Positions 1 through 5,689 of a stretch of 10,425 bases of DNA are shown here, in pieces; the first letter of the stretch is position 1, and each line of letters begins with the position of its first letter. This stretch comes from Streptomyces aureocirculatus (GTDB lineage: Bacteria > Actinomycetota > Actinomycetes > Streptomycetales > Streptomycetaceae). The stretch lies in the NCBI RefSeq assembly GCF_000720475.1, contig NZ_JOAP01000093.1, positions 1 to 10,425 on the forward strand, given 5' to 3'. A model generated the notes under the pieces. It made no database searches and was not told where the DNA came from. It saw only the letters and a program-made list of their open reading frames with translations. Position numbers and translations under genes: made by a program.

Positions 1-161
1 ACACTCTCGGCACACACCCCCACCGCCCTCGCGATCTCCGCATTCGGAACACCGTCCTCGAACAACTCGACTGCCCGAACACGACGCGCCTCTGCCAACC
101 GAGGCCGCGACAAAGGAGGAAGGCAGGAGCCGGCAACCGAAGCGGAAGGTCGATAAGCCAC
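1..161 (-). CDS. N-terminal fragment of an IS630-like transposase (cut by window edge)
   Basis: The minus strand carries an open frame that runs off the left edge; 53 codons are visible. It contains RPRLAEARRVRAVELFEDG followed by VPNAEIARAVGVCAESV, which has the look of the N-terminal helix-turn-helix of IS630/Tc1-type transposases that binds the element's ends. I chose the GTG at 161 because GGGAGG (175..170) lies 8 nt upstream of it. The catalytic DDE domain would lie outside the window, so it is unknown whether the gene is intact. The preceding stretch (162-245) should hold the element's terminal repeat, but no partner end is visible, so I cannot place the border. A stand-alone HTH regulator is the main alternative. 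Confidence 0.55.
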   Translation of the reverse strand, partial: MAYRPSASVAGSCLPPLSRPRLAEARRVRAVELFEDGVPNAEIARAVGVCAES

Positions 162-245
162 CCCGACAGCCTCCCACCCACACGCCCACCACACCCACCG
201 AACTTACGAAAAGATCAGTAGGGGCTGCCTGCTCAGGGCTGTCTC

Positions 246-797
246 GTGAGCGGTGCTGGCATTGTAGGAACCATGGCAGCGATAGACGACACATCCGAAC
301 CTAACAGCCCTGTCCACAGCACCTGTTCGCCTCTGATGGAGGCGGCGTGGCTGTATCAGGCGGATCAGGTGTCTCCGGAAGACCTCTCGAGGGCCGCTGC
401 TCAGGCACTCGCAGGGGCGATGGACACGCCGGCCCTGCGCGAGCTCGCCGGCCTGCCGCGTCACGCGGATCCCCGGGACATCCGGGACACGTTTGAGCAG
501 GCTGTTGATGAAGCAGGGATTGTTTTGCCCGACCGCTACCTGGCCCGACGATTCGCGCTGCGCAGGCTGGCTACGCGTTTCACCGCCGGGGAGGTGGGTC
601 TCGGCGAGCTGGCATCGGACGAGTGGTCGGATCTGGAGGCCGAGACCGCTGAGGAGCGGGCATTCCTGGCGCTCCTTCCGCCGTGCGCGTGCTGCATTAA
701 GTACACGCTGGGGCTTGACGAGGTGGCGTGGAAAGCGCAACTGCGAATCGCTGCCCGCGCCTTGGTCTCGCAGCCCGATGTTGGGCCACGCTTTTGA
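246..797 (+). CDS. uncharacterised protein, 183 aa
   Basis: The function is not recognised. The frame has strong G/C at third positions and reads as an acidic, mostly helical soluble protein with no signal peptide or membrane segment. The first 30 residues look disordered (Ser/Thr/Pro-rich). The block beginning PLMEAAWLYQADQVSPEDL looks like the start of a folded domain, and the C-terminal part has a cysteine cluster, LPPCACCIKYTLGL, that could bind metal or form disulfides. GTG 246 has AGGG seven nt upstream. ATG 273 (MAAIDD) has AGGAA too close for a normal site, and ATG 336 (MEAAWL) would start at the folded part, so the true start is uncertain. A long minus-strand frame over the same DNA has poor composition and is taken as a shadow. 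The gene stands alone between a transposon edge and a tRNA gene. Confidence 0.6.
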   Translation: MSGAGIVGTMAAIDDTSEPNSPVHSTCSPLMEAAWLYQADQVSPEDLSRAAAQALAGAMDTPALRELAGLPRHADPRDIRDTFEQAVDEAGIVLPDRYLARRFALRRLATRFTAGEVGLGELASDEWSDLEAETAEERAFLALLPPCACCIKYTLGLDEVAWKAQLRIAARALVSQPDVGPRF

Positions 798-940
798 TCA
801 TTGAGGCGGCGCACTATCCGGGGACGGGAACTCCGGAAGACAACGGCAGCAGGATCACCTCGCAGAGGCATGCGGAGCCGACTCTGCGCCCGGAACCGAC
901 CTGCGGGGCGAGTCCGGTCGGGAGCCCTGGGCCCAGTGAC

Positions 941-955
941 GTAGGATGGTCCTAC
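941..955. promoter_or_regulatory. perfect inverted repeat just upstream of tRNA-fMet; possible -10 region
   Basis: GTAGGA-TGG-TCCTAC is a perfect 6-bp inverted repeat ending 3 nt before the mature tRNA 5' end. TAGGAT (942-947) inside it fits a -10 box and would start transcription about 5 nt before the tRNA. No good -35 box is visible at the right distance, so the promoter reading is tentative. Confidence 0.3.
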
Positions 956-958
956 CGA

Positions 959-1035
959 CGCGGGGTGGAGCAGCTCGGTAGCTCGCTGGGCTCATAACCC
1001 AGAGGTCGCAGGTTCAAATCCTGTCCCCGCTACCA
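959..1035 (+). tRNA. initiator tRNA-Met (CAU anticodon)
   Basis: The 77-nt gene folds as a full cloverleaf: acceptor CGCGGGG with CCCCGC, D-arm GAGCAGCTCGGTAGCTC, anticodon loop CTCATAA, T-arm CAGGTTCAAATCCTG, and an encoded CCA (1033-1035). Three features mark it as the initiator rather than the elongator. The anticodon stem ends in three G:C pairs (GGG/CCC). Positions 1 and 72 are unpaired (C1 opposite U72). Residue 73 is A. It delivers formyl-methionine to the ribosomal P site. The 3' end is a type of site that integrative elements often use, but I found no second copy of it in the window, so there is no sign of an attachment-site duplication. Confidence 0.97.
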
Positions 1036-1051
1036 ACACGACAGCCCTCTT

Positions 1052-1073
1052 GGCCCTCCAGGTTGAGGGGGCC
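1052..1073 (+). terminator. probable terminator after tRNA-fMet
   Basis: GGCCCTC, loop CAGGTT, then GAGGGGGCC forms a GC-rich hairpin (with two extra G on the right arm) 17 nt after the tRNA. There is no U-run, which is common for actinomycete terminators. The rest of the gap up to the ankyrin gene (1074-1348) shows no gene or further clear signal. Confidence 0.4.
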
Positions 1074-1348
1074 GTTCGCATTTCAGGCCCGTCGGCGGCT
1101 CGGGCCGCGAGGTCAGCGCCCGGCGCCGCCATGATCGCTGAAGCCGTCGGCACCGGGCAGGCGGCGACCAACAGGACCCGAACTTCCAACGGCAGTCCCC
1201 GCAGGCGGCCTTCGCGGTTCAGGGCCGAGCCCCCACGTCGCAGCAGCCCCTTTTCCAGCGCCCGGCCCTCGGTCACGGCGCCCTCACGGCGGACGGCACC
1301 CCCGGGTGGACGTGTTATCAGCCTGTCACGCATGATCCAGGTGTGGAC

Positions 1349-1879
1349 ATGGTGGATCATCTGGCACGCGCTGCCAGGGACGGTGACGTGACGGGGGCCG
1401 CACAGTTCCTGGCTGCCGGTACCGAGGTGGATGCCCCGGGCAGCACTGGGCGTACCGCGCTGGATCTCGCGGTCCATGCGGGGCACGCCGGCACTGTTCG
1501 CGTGCTCCTTGCTGCGGGTGCAGACCCGCGCCAGCAGGCAGGCCAGTACGGTGAATCGACGCCGTTGTGCCTGGCGGTGATGCACGGGTATACGGCCGTT
1601 GCGGAGGTCCTTCTCCAAGCCGGCGCCCCCACCGGCGCCCAGGGCAGGATGAGCTACGTACCGCTGGTGCTGGCTGCGACGCCCGCGGAGCACGGCCACC
1701 CACCGTCCGTGGACTTGCTCCTACGCCATGGAGCGGACATCAACGGGGTGATGAAGGGAAAGACACCCCTTGAATGGGCGGCCACCTTCGGGCAGGCGCG
1801 CATGGTGCAGCACCTGCTCACCCGAGGTGCGATACCAACAGCCTCACCCGAGGTGCGATACCAACAGCGAAGGCGCTGA
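1349..1879 (+). CDS. ankyrin-repeat protein, C-terminus altered by a frameshifting duplication
   Basis: The product (176 aa as it stands) is a stack of ankyrin repeats, a protein-protein interaction fold with no enzymatic role. Repeat hallmarks in order are GRTALDLAVHAGHAGTVRVLL-AAGADP, then STPLCLAVMHGYTAVAEVLL-QAGAP, then a longer irregular repeat ending SVDLLLRHGADIN, then KTPLEWAATFGQARMVQHLL. There is no signal peptide, so it is probably cytoplasmic. ATG 1349 has CCAGG about 7 nt upstream; GTG 1343 in the same frame is an alternative. After LLTRGAIPTA the frame runs into a second copy of a 26-bp sequence, which shifts the reading frame and ends the protein at SPEVRYQQRRR. With one copy removed the frame continues to 1971 and gives about 200 aa ending in VVEVLHAAGIDD, a plausible last ankyrin helix pair. 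Confidence 0.78.
   Translation: MVDHLARAARDGDVTGAAQFLAAGTEVDAPGSTGRTALDLAVHAGHAGTVRVLLAAGADPRQQAGQYGESTPLCLAVMHGYTAVAEVLLQAGAPTGAQGRMSYVPLVLAATPAEHGHPPSVDLLLRHGADINGVMKGKTPLEWAATFGQARMVQHLLTRGAIPTASPEVRYQQRRR
1817..1868 (+). repeat. exact 26-bp tandem duplication inside the ankyrin gene
   Basis: Positions 1817-1842 and 1843-1868 are identical and directly adjacent (each begins CTCACCCGAGG and ends CCAACAGC). Twenty-six is not a multiple of three, so the second copy throws the downstream codons out of frame. It is a recent slippage-type duplication by appearance, as there is no divergence between copies. Confidence 0.97.
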
Positions 1880-1971
1880 GCGAGGCCTGGGCAGGTGCCA
1901 AACGCTCTCCGGCCGCGGGTGCGTACGCGCTCGTCGTCGAAGTCCTGCACGCCGCGGGTATCGACGACTGA
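1869..1971 (+). pseudogene. displaced 3' end of the ankyrin gene
   Basis: In the frame offset by two relative to the ankyrin gene, the DNA after the duplication reads KALSEAWAGAKR, then AGAYALVVEVLHAAGIDD and a TGA at 1969. The composition matches ankyrin helices (ALVVEVLHAAG) and the frame is exactly the one restored by deleting 26 bp, so this is taken as the original C-terminus, now untranslated. Confidence 0.62.
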
Positions 1972-3004
1972 ACTCACCGTCCGACCTCGCTGGCAGAGGG
2001 CGCAAGGTCGATGTCAACGGACAGGTGAGTGCGGGAGTCACGTTCAGGAGTCCGTGTGAGCCCGCTGTTCTGTGACAGGTGATCTTCCCTCTTGCCGGCG
2101 AATCTAGCTCATGGGGACGGTCGTGCCACTACGCCTTGATCGGGACCGGCGGATCGAGGTGGAGACGTGCCTTGACGGCGATCACCCTGGGCAAGATCCA
2201 CTGACAGGTTCTGAGCCGGAGAAGGTTCACTCGATGGCCTCAGCCAGGCTGCGTTCGTCACTGAAGATTCCTCACCGCAGGTCAGCGGCGATTCGTTGAG
2301 GAAGATCCCCTGCCCCCGGACACCCGCCCACTGAGACTGACGCAACGTCGGCCAGTACGCCAGGCATGTGCGACGGCGAGAGCGTCAGCGCCCGCGTGGC
2401 TTGACAGACCACATTAGGAATCAACGCCACCGCTAATCCACAGAGAACGATCACTCTTTGGACGGAAAGGGATCTTCGGAGGCCCTGTGCACTGCAGGAC
2501 AACAGCGCTCGTGAACACCCGCAAGCGCGAAAGAGCAGGGAGCTCGGCGTCAGCCCAGGGGTTGTGGCCGTCGCCGATCAACGGACTGCGTCATCGCAGC
2601 CGCCAAGCTGAAGCGCGGGCCCTGATCACAACGGCGTGTCTCCAGCGGCGCCGTCAGGCACAGGCACCGCTTCTCGTACTGGGTGAGCTCAAAGCCGCCG
2701 GATGACCCCGAAGTATGGCAGTAGGGGCCACCAGGAACGATCCGGTGGCCCCTGCCGTCGTACGACGAGGCGCTACAGAACGACCGGGACCAGACCACTT
2801 CCCGCAGGAAGGGTGTCACCGTTTCTGGCCCACCCACGTATCGAGTCATGCGCGACGGCCTGGGCCACGGCCCCGTAGTCACCCCGTCTTTGGGCTAACC
2901 CGCTTCCCTCGACCCGCCTACCGCAGGCCACCGCCCTGCCTAGAACCGCGGTTCGGGGCAGAGCTGCTCCCTCATCTTCTAGATCATGGGGCGGGATCGG
3001 GCGG
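1972..3004. other. gene-poor stretch, probably decayed DNA
   Basis: No frame on either strand has convincing codon bias, a good start site and sensible domains together. Short open frames exist on both strands but none shows a known motif. One plus-strand reading from after the TAG at 2722 to the TAA at 2896-2898 (containing PLPSYDEALQNDRDQTTSR and TYRVMRDGLGHGPVV) looks protein-like but has no start codon and no recognised family, so it may be a gene remnant. G+C drops locally near 2400-2470. The one clear structure is the hairpin at 2723-2753. Confidence 0.4.
2723..2753. terminator. strong hairpin, likely terminator
   Basis: AGGGGCCACC and GGTGGCCCCT form a perfect 10-bp stem. The inner GGA/TCC can extend it after one bulged base, leaving an ACGA loop. 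It is followed by no U-run and could act on either strand. Its perfection in otherwise decayed DNA suggests it once ended a neighbouring transcript. Confidence 0.5.
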
Positions 3005-3029
3005 CGGCGACCCGAGCGTCGGGCCGCCG
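3005..3029 (-). terminator. candidate terminator for the small secreted-protein gene
   Basis: CGGCG-A-CCCGA, loop GCG, TCGGG-C-CGCCG gives two 5-bp stems separated by one A/C mismatch. It begins 12 nt after the stop codon of the minus-strand gene that ends at 3041. Confidence 0.4.
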
Positions 3030-3040
3030 TTGCGGACCGG

Positions 3041-3262
3041 TCACACCAACGAGGCTGCGTTATGCGTCGCCACGAAGATGAGCTTCGCCAAGTCGGGTGC
3101 GGGCGCGGACGTGGCAGCGGTCCCATCGCTCCACGCTTCCTGGGTCGTACCCGCTGCGGCCCAGGATTCCCCTGGTGTCACAGCCGAAGCCGTAGTCACT
3201 GTCGCCCCAACTGCGAGCGTAGCTCCCAACCCCGCAGCGGCGAGCACATGACGAACACGCAT
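3041..3262 (-). CDS. small secreted protein, 73 aa
   Basis: The frame starts with a textbook Sec signal peptide: MRVRH, a hydrophobic stretch VLAAAGLGATLAVGATV, and a TASA cleavage site before VTPGES. The mature part would be about 46 residues, rich in Ala/Thr/Ser, without cysteines. It ends DLAKLIFVATHNAASLV. No known family is recognised; it has no chaplin or rodlin signature. The start at 3262 is well supported, since AGGGG lies 6 nt upstream on the minus strand. The product should be exported across the membrane and released or kept in the cell wall. It is transcribed alone. A low-quality plus-strand frame overlaps its first codons. Confidence 0.62.
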   Translation of the reverse strand: MRVRHVLAAAGLGATLAVGATVTTASAVTPGESWAAAGTTQEAWSDGTAATSAPAPDLAKLIFVATHNAASLV

Positions 3263-3391
3263 GACATACCCCTATCCAAGAAACTCTGCCCTGATGGCGG
3301 GCTGTGCAGTTGGACCCTGACAGGCAATTGCCAGCAGCGAATGCGAGGAAACAGACCTTGTCCTGTATGCGACCGTGTTTGTCTCATCTGA
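3248..3391 (+). CDS. possible 47-aa cysteine-rich peptide
   Basis: From ATG 3248 the frame encodes six cysteines in the pattern C-x5-C-x7-C-x9-C-x2-C-x3-C (beginning LCPDGGLC, ending CPVCDRVCLI), which resembles a small metal-binding or disulfide-rich peptide. Against it, third-position G+C is only about half (low for this genome), the upstream GGCGAG is a weak and very close ribosome site, and the first codons lie antisense to the well-supported secreted-protein gene. It may be chance. Confidence 0.2.
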   Translation: MTNTHDIPLSKKLCPDGGLCSWTLTGNCQQRMRGNRPCPVCDRVCLI

Positions 3392-3394
3392 GAC
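3381..3394. promoter_or_regulatory. 14-bp palindrome GTCTCA-TC-TGAGAC
   Basis: Perfect 6-bp inverted repeat with a 2-bp centre in the gap between the secreted-protein gene (its start is at 3262) and the TetR gene. It has the size of a regulator half-site pair. No promoter could be assigned to it. The rest of the gap (3395-3521) holds only GC-rich short inverted repeats such as GCCGA/TCGGC at 3501-3515, a weak candidate terminator for the TetR gene. Confidence 0.25.
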
Positions 3395-3521
3395 CTTCCC
3401 GCCGCCCGGGGTCCTTACGAGTTTCCGTACCCGGCGCCAATCACCGCCTGGCGGGCGGGTCGGCGGCTCCGCTTGTCTCGTTCGGGCGAGGGGGCAGTCA
3501 GCCGAAGCGGTCGGCGCCCGG

Positions 3522-4133
3522 TTAGGGGGCTCGCAAGGCCATGATGGCCTGGTGGGCGAGCCAGGGTTCGGCCCGGTCGTAGGACCATCCGTTGTCGTCG
3601 ACCAGCGTGAAGTACCCGCTGTATCCGAAGTAGAACCACAGGATGCCGGTTGCCTGATCGACCGTCATATTGGGGTGCGTGCCGCCGATTTTGTGCAGAT
3701 GGGCGGCGACGGTGGCGAGCGCGTCGCGATAGCGCCGGGTCCCGATCGCCAGCCCTTCGGCCGCGTCTTCGTTGTGGGGCGCTGTCGCGATCAGGATGCG
3801 CATGATGTCGCCGAAGCTTTCCCGCATGGACCTCGTCACGGCGGACAGTTGCCGCAGCAGCTCGTCCGGATCGGTGTAGGAATCCAGCTCGTCCATCGAT
3901 GCGGCGACGATGGGGGCCTGGCTCCAGATGTCCACCAGGGTGCGCAGCAGACCCTGCTTGCCGCCGCCGACGGCATAGACGGTCGTCGGGGCGACCCGGG
4001 CCTCGGCGGCGATCTCTTCGACCGTGGTCGCGAAGTAACCCTTGAGCGAGAAGAGCAGCCGCGCGGACTCGACGATGGCCAGTCGGGTGGCCTCCGCGTA
4101 ATCGCTCCGCCGGCTCTTGTGCGGTGTTGACAT
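3522..4133 (-). CDS. TetR-family transcriptional regulator, 203 aa
   Basis: The N-terminal domain (about residues 14-62) is a TetR helix-turn-helix: TRLAIVESARLLFSLKGY, then TTVEEIAAEARVAPTTVY, then GGGKQGLLRTLVDIW. The remaining helical half is the ligand-binding/dimer domain; its C-terminal part is rich in aromatic residues (ILWFYFGYSGYF). I chose ATG 4133 because AAGG lies 7 nt upstream; an in-frame ATG at 4151 lacks such a site. Family members usually repress a divergent neighbour and release DNA on binding a small molecule. Here the divergent genes are the cyclodipeptide synthase and P450, so it most likely controls them and its own gene, perhaps responding to the pathway product. A perfect inverted repeat 47 bp upstream of the start is the best operator candidate. 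Confidence 0.93.
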   Translation of the reverse strand: MSTPHKSRRSDYAEATRLAIVESARLLFSLKGYFATTVEEIAAEARVAPTTVYAVGGGKQGLLRTLVDIWSQAPIVAASMDELDSYTDPDELLRQLSAVTRSMRESFGDIMRILIATAPHNEDAAEGLAIGTRRYRDALATVAAHLHKIGGTHPNMTVDQATGILWFYFGYSGYFTLVDDNGWSYDRAEPWLAHQAIMALRAP

Positions 4134-4162
4134 GACCGTACCTTGCCGCATCCCGGTCTCCG

Positions 4163-4192
4163 TTGCCAGGCTGCGTTAACCGGAGTTAGACT
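4163..4192 (+). promoter_or_regulatory. candidate promoter for the CDPS-P450 operon
   Basis: TTGCCA (4163-4168) and TAGACT (4187-4192) with an 18-bp spacer match a vegetative-type actinomycete promoter reading rightward. The -10 hexamer lies inside the inverted repeat at 4181-4195, so a bound repressor would block it. It predicts transcription from about 4200 and a leader of roughly 500 nt before the CDPS start. Confidence 0.38.
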
Positions 4193-4195
4193 CCG
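4181..4195. promoter_or_regulatory. candidate TetR operator, perfect inverted repeat
   Basis: CGGAGT-TAG-ACTCCG is a perfect 6-bp inverted repeat with 3-bp spacer, 47 bp upstream of the TetR start and facing the CDPS operon. Its size suits a TetR dimer. A further half-like CTCCG occurs at 4158-4162. Assignment to this regulator is inferred from position. Confidence 0.55.
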
Positions 4196-4272
4196 ACGAG
4201 CGGATTGCTTCTTTGAGCGACGAGTTCTGCGGTAGCGCACAGACCATGCGACGAGCCGGGAGGGGCACTGCG

Positions 4273-4491
4273 GTGACGTATCCAGGGCGAACCACGCGAT
4301 GTACGAAGCTGGCCGCCCCCCTGTGCCGTACACCCCTCGCGGGGCGGGCGGGGACGTCCGGGCCCGCCTACGGCTCCGCTCGCGCGCTCCGGAACGGGGT
4401 GAGTGTCCGCCGCCCGGCCGCCGTTCCGCGGTGCGTGGATCCGGCCGACGTCCGGCGCGTGTACCCCGCAGCCGTATCAGGGCCTCACTGA
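4273..4491 (+). CDS. possible 72-aa leader-region peptide
   Basis: GTG 4273 has an excellent ribosome site (GGAGGGG, 7 nt upstream) and lies downstream of the candidate operon promoter. The frame has high G/C at third positions and ends at TGA 4489. The Arg/Ala/Pro-rich product (TYPGRTTRCTKLAAPL at the start, DVRRVYPAAVSGPH at the end) matches no family known to me, and such composition can arise by chance in GC-rich DNA. The rest of the leader (4492-4711) has no other credible gene; an open extension upstream of the CDPS start lacks a ribosome site. Confidence 0.25.
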   Translation: MTYPGRTTRCTKLAAPLCRTPLAGRAGTSGPAYGSARALRNGVSVRRPAAVPRCVDPADVRRVYPAAVSGPH

Positions 4492-4711
4492 GGTGACCGG
4501 CCCCCGCTGAACAGTGCGCAACGGGCTCGCGGACGAGCCTGCGTCCGGCCTCCTCTTCCGGTGCCTGGACGGGTCTGTCCCGCCCGGAACAGCCCCAGAA
4601 GGACAGCTTCCACGTGTCGGCCTGTGCGCCGTCCCCCACGACGGAGCGGGGCCGGTCACGGACGTTCACACCGAGCAGAGCCCCATTCGCAGCCATTCGA
4701 AGGGTTCCCTT

Positions 4712-5602
4712 GTGCCGCATTCCCTCACCCCGGCCACGCCCATGGCGATACACACCTCCGCATCCGCGGCAGCATCCACACACACCTCCGCACCAGCGGC
4801 AGCATCCACGCCCACGCCCGCGACTGCGTCCGCACCGTTAACCGCGGCCGCAGCAGCCGGCGGCCACACCCCGCTCCCGTACACACCCAACTGCCGTCGG
4901 CTCCTGCGCGACGCCGATCACCTGCTGATCGGGGTGAGTCCAGGCAATGGCTACTTCAGCATCCCCACCCTCACCCGTGTGTTCCGCTGGGCGCATGCCA
5001 CCTTCCAGCGGGTGGACGTCATCGTCCCCGACCGCTCCCTGGCGTCCAACTACCGCGCCCAGGGCTATCCCGACCAGGCGGCACACAAGAAGGCGCGGAC
5101 AGAAGTGTCCTGTGTCCGCAGGCGCATCCGCCGCGCCTTCGAGCGCAGCGAGATCCCCGGGGAGGACCAGCACACCCACCTGCTGTCCGACCTCGCGCAA
5201 TCCGACGCCTACCAGCGACTGCACCTGCGCGTCCGGGACGCGCTGACCACCGACGAACGCACCCACGCCATCTGCCGGAAGGTGTCCGCCCGCGCCGTCC
5301 CCAGGGCGGCAGCCGGGTCCGGGACGGCAAGCGAACCCGGGACCGCGGCCGGTTCCGGCGAGGACGGCCGCGCGAAGCCCGGGGGCACGGGCAGCGACGC
5401 CGCCGCCCTGGCCCTGGAGTACCTCATCGACGAACTGCCCTTCTTCATGGACACCCCGAGCATCCTCGGCGTCTCCTCGTCACTGGTCAGCTATCACGCG
5501 CCGGTGGGCTTCGCCGATCTGCTCTACACCGGGGCCGGCCCCCTGCACGCCGCAGCCAACCAGGGCTTCGTCCTCCTCAAGGACCACGCGGCGCAGTACT
5601 GA
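4712..5602 (+). CDS. tRNA-dependent cyclodipeptide synthase (AlbC-like CDPS), 296 aa
   Basis: CDPSs take two aminoacyl-tRNAs and make a cyclic dipeptide (2,5-diketopiperazine) through an acyl-enzyme on a serine. Family hallmarks are all present: LLIGVSPGNGYFS with nucleophile Ser76 and Asn79 (AlbC Ser37/Asn40), a basic helix KKARTEVSCVRRRIRRAF for tRNA contact, EYLIDELPFF with Tyr237 and Glu241 (AlbC Tyr178/Glu182), and VSYHAP with Tyr261 (AlbC Tyr202). Asn79 and the absence of Pro after Tyr261 place it nearer the NYQ than the XYP subfamily. GTG 4712 is chosen because GAAGGG lies 7 nt upstream. Oddities: at 296 aa it is longer than the usual ~240. The excess is an Ala/Thr/Ser/Pro tail (residues 6-50, with a 10-residue repeat) and a Gly/Ala-rich insert (about 198-231) just before the catalytic Tyr. 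Leu43 is encoded by TTA (4838-4840), a rare codon read by the bldA tRNA. Substrates cannot be read off reliably. Confidence 0.95.
   Translation: MPHSLTPATPMAIHTSASAAASTHTSAPAAASTPTPATASAPLTAAAAAGGHTPLPYTPNCRRLLRDADHLLIGVSPGNGYFSIPTLTRVFRWAHATFQRVDVIVPDRSLASNYRAQGYPDQAAHKKARTEVSCVRRRIRRAFERSEIPGEDQHTHLLSDLAQSDAYQRLHLRVRDALTTDERTHAICRKVSARAVPRAAAGSGTASEPGTAAGSGEDGRAKPGGTGSDAAALALEYLIDELPFFMDTPSILGVSSSLVSYHAPVGFADLLYTGAGPLHAAANQGFVLLKDHAAQY
4751..4810 (+). repeat. two 30-bp tandem repeats in the CDPS N-terminal tail
   Basis: Units 4751-4780 and 4781-4810 match at 27 of 30 positions and encode HTSASAAAST and HTSAPAAAST. As the unit is a multiple of three, copy changes lengthen or shorten the tail without breaking the frame. 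Confidence 0.85.
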
Positions 5603-5689
5603 TCCGACCGCACCCCGCACCGGTCCCAGCGGACCCGCACTCCGCCGAGAGGAGCGGACCGCCACCCGTATGTGAAGGAGCGTCTCACC

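Noticed and set aside
204..740. 178-codon minus-strand frame
   Set aside because: Antisense shadow of the 246-797 gene; Arg-rich with no domain and no ribosome site.
959..1035. tRNA 3' end as an attachment site of an integrated element
   Set aside because: No second copy of the tRNA 3' sequence and no integrase gene occur in the window.
992..1699. Long minus-strand frame ending in AGTGFEPATSGL
   Set aside because: This ending is the well-known artefact of translating the antisense of a tRNA T-arm region, and the frame is antisense to the tRNA and ankyrin gene.
2401..2406. TTGACA as a -35 box
   Set aside because: No -10 hexamer at 16-19 bp and no gene downstream.
3375..4130. 251-codon plus-strand frame antisense to TetR
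   Set aside because: Composition mirrors the TetR codons on the other strand and has no motif.
4514..4711. Upstream in-frame extension of the CDPS to GTG 4514
   Set aside because: No ribosome site at 4514, while GTG 4712 has GAAGGG at ideal spacing.
3836..4783. 315-codon minus-strand frame
   Set aside because: Overlaps the TetR gene in another frame and crosses the regulatory region; Arg-rich composition of a shadow.
4751..4810. Short direct repeats considered as CRISPR-like
   Set aside because: Only two contiguous in-frame units with no spacers; they are coding repeats.
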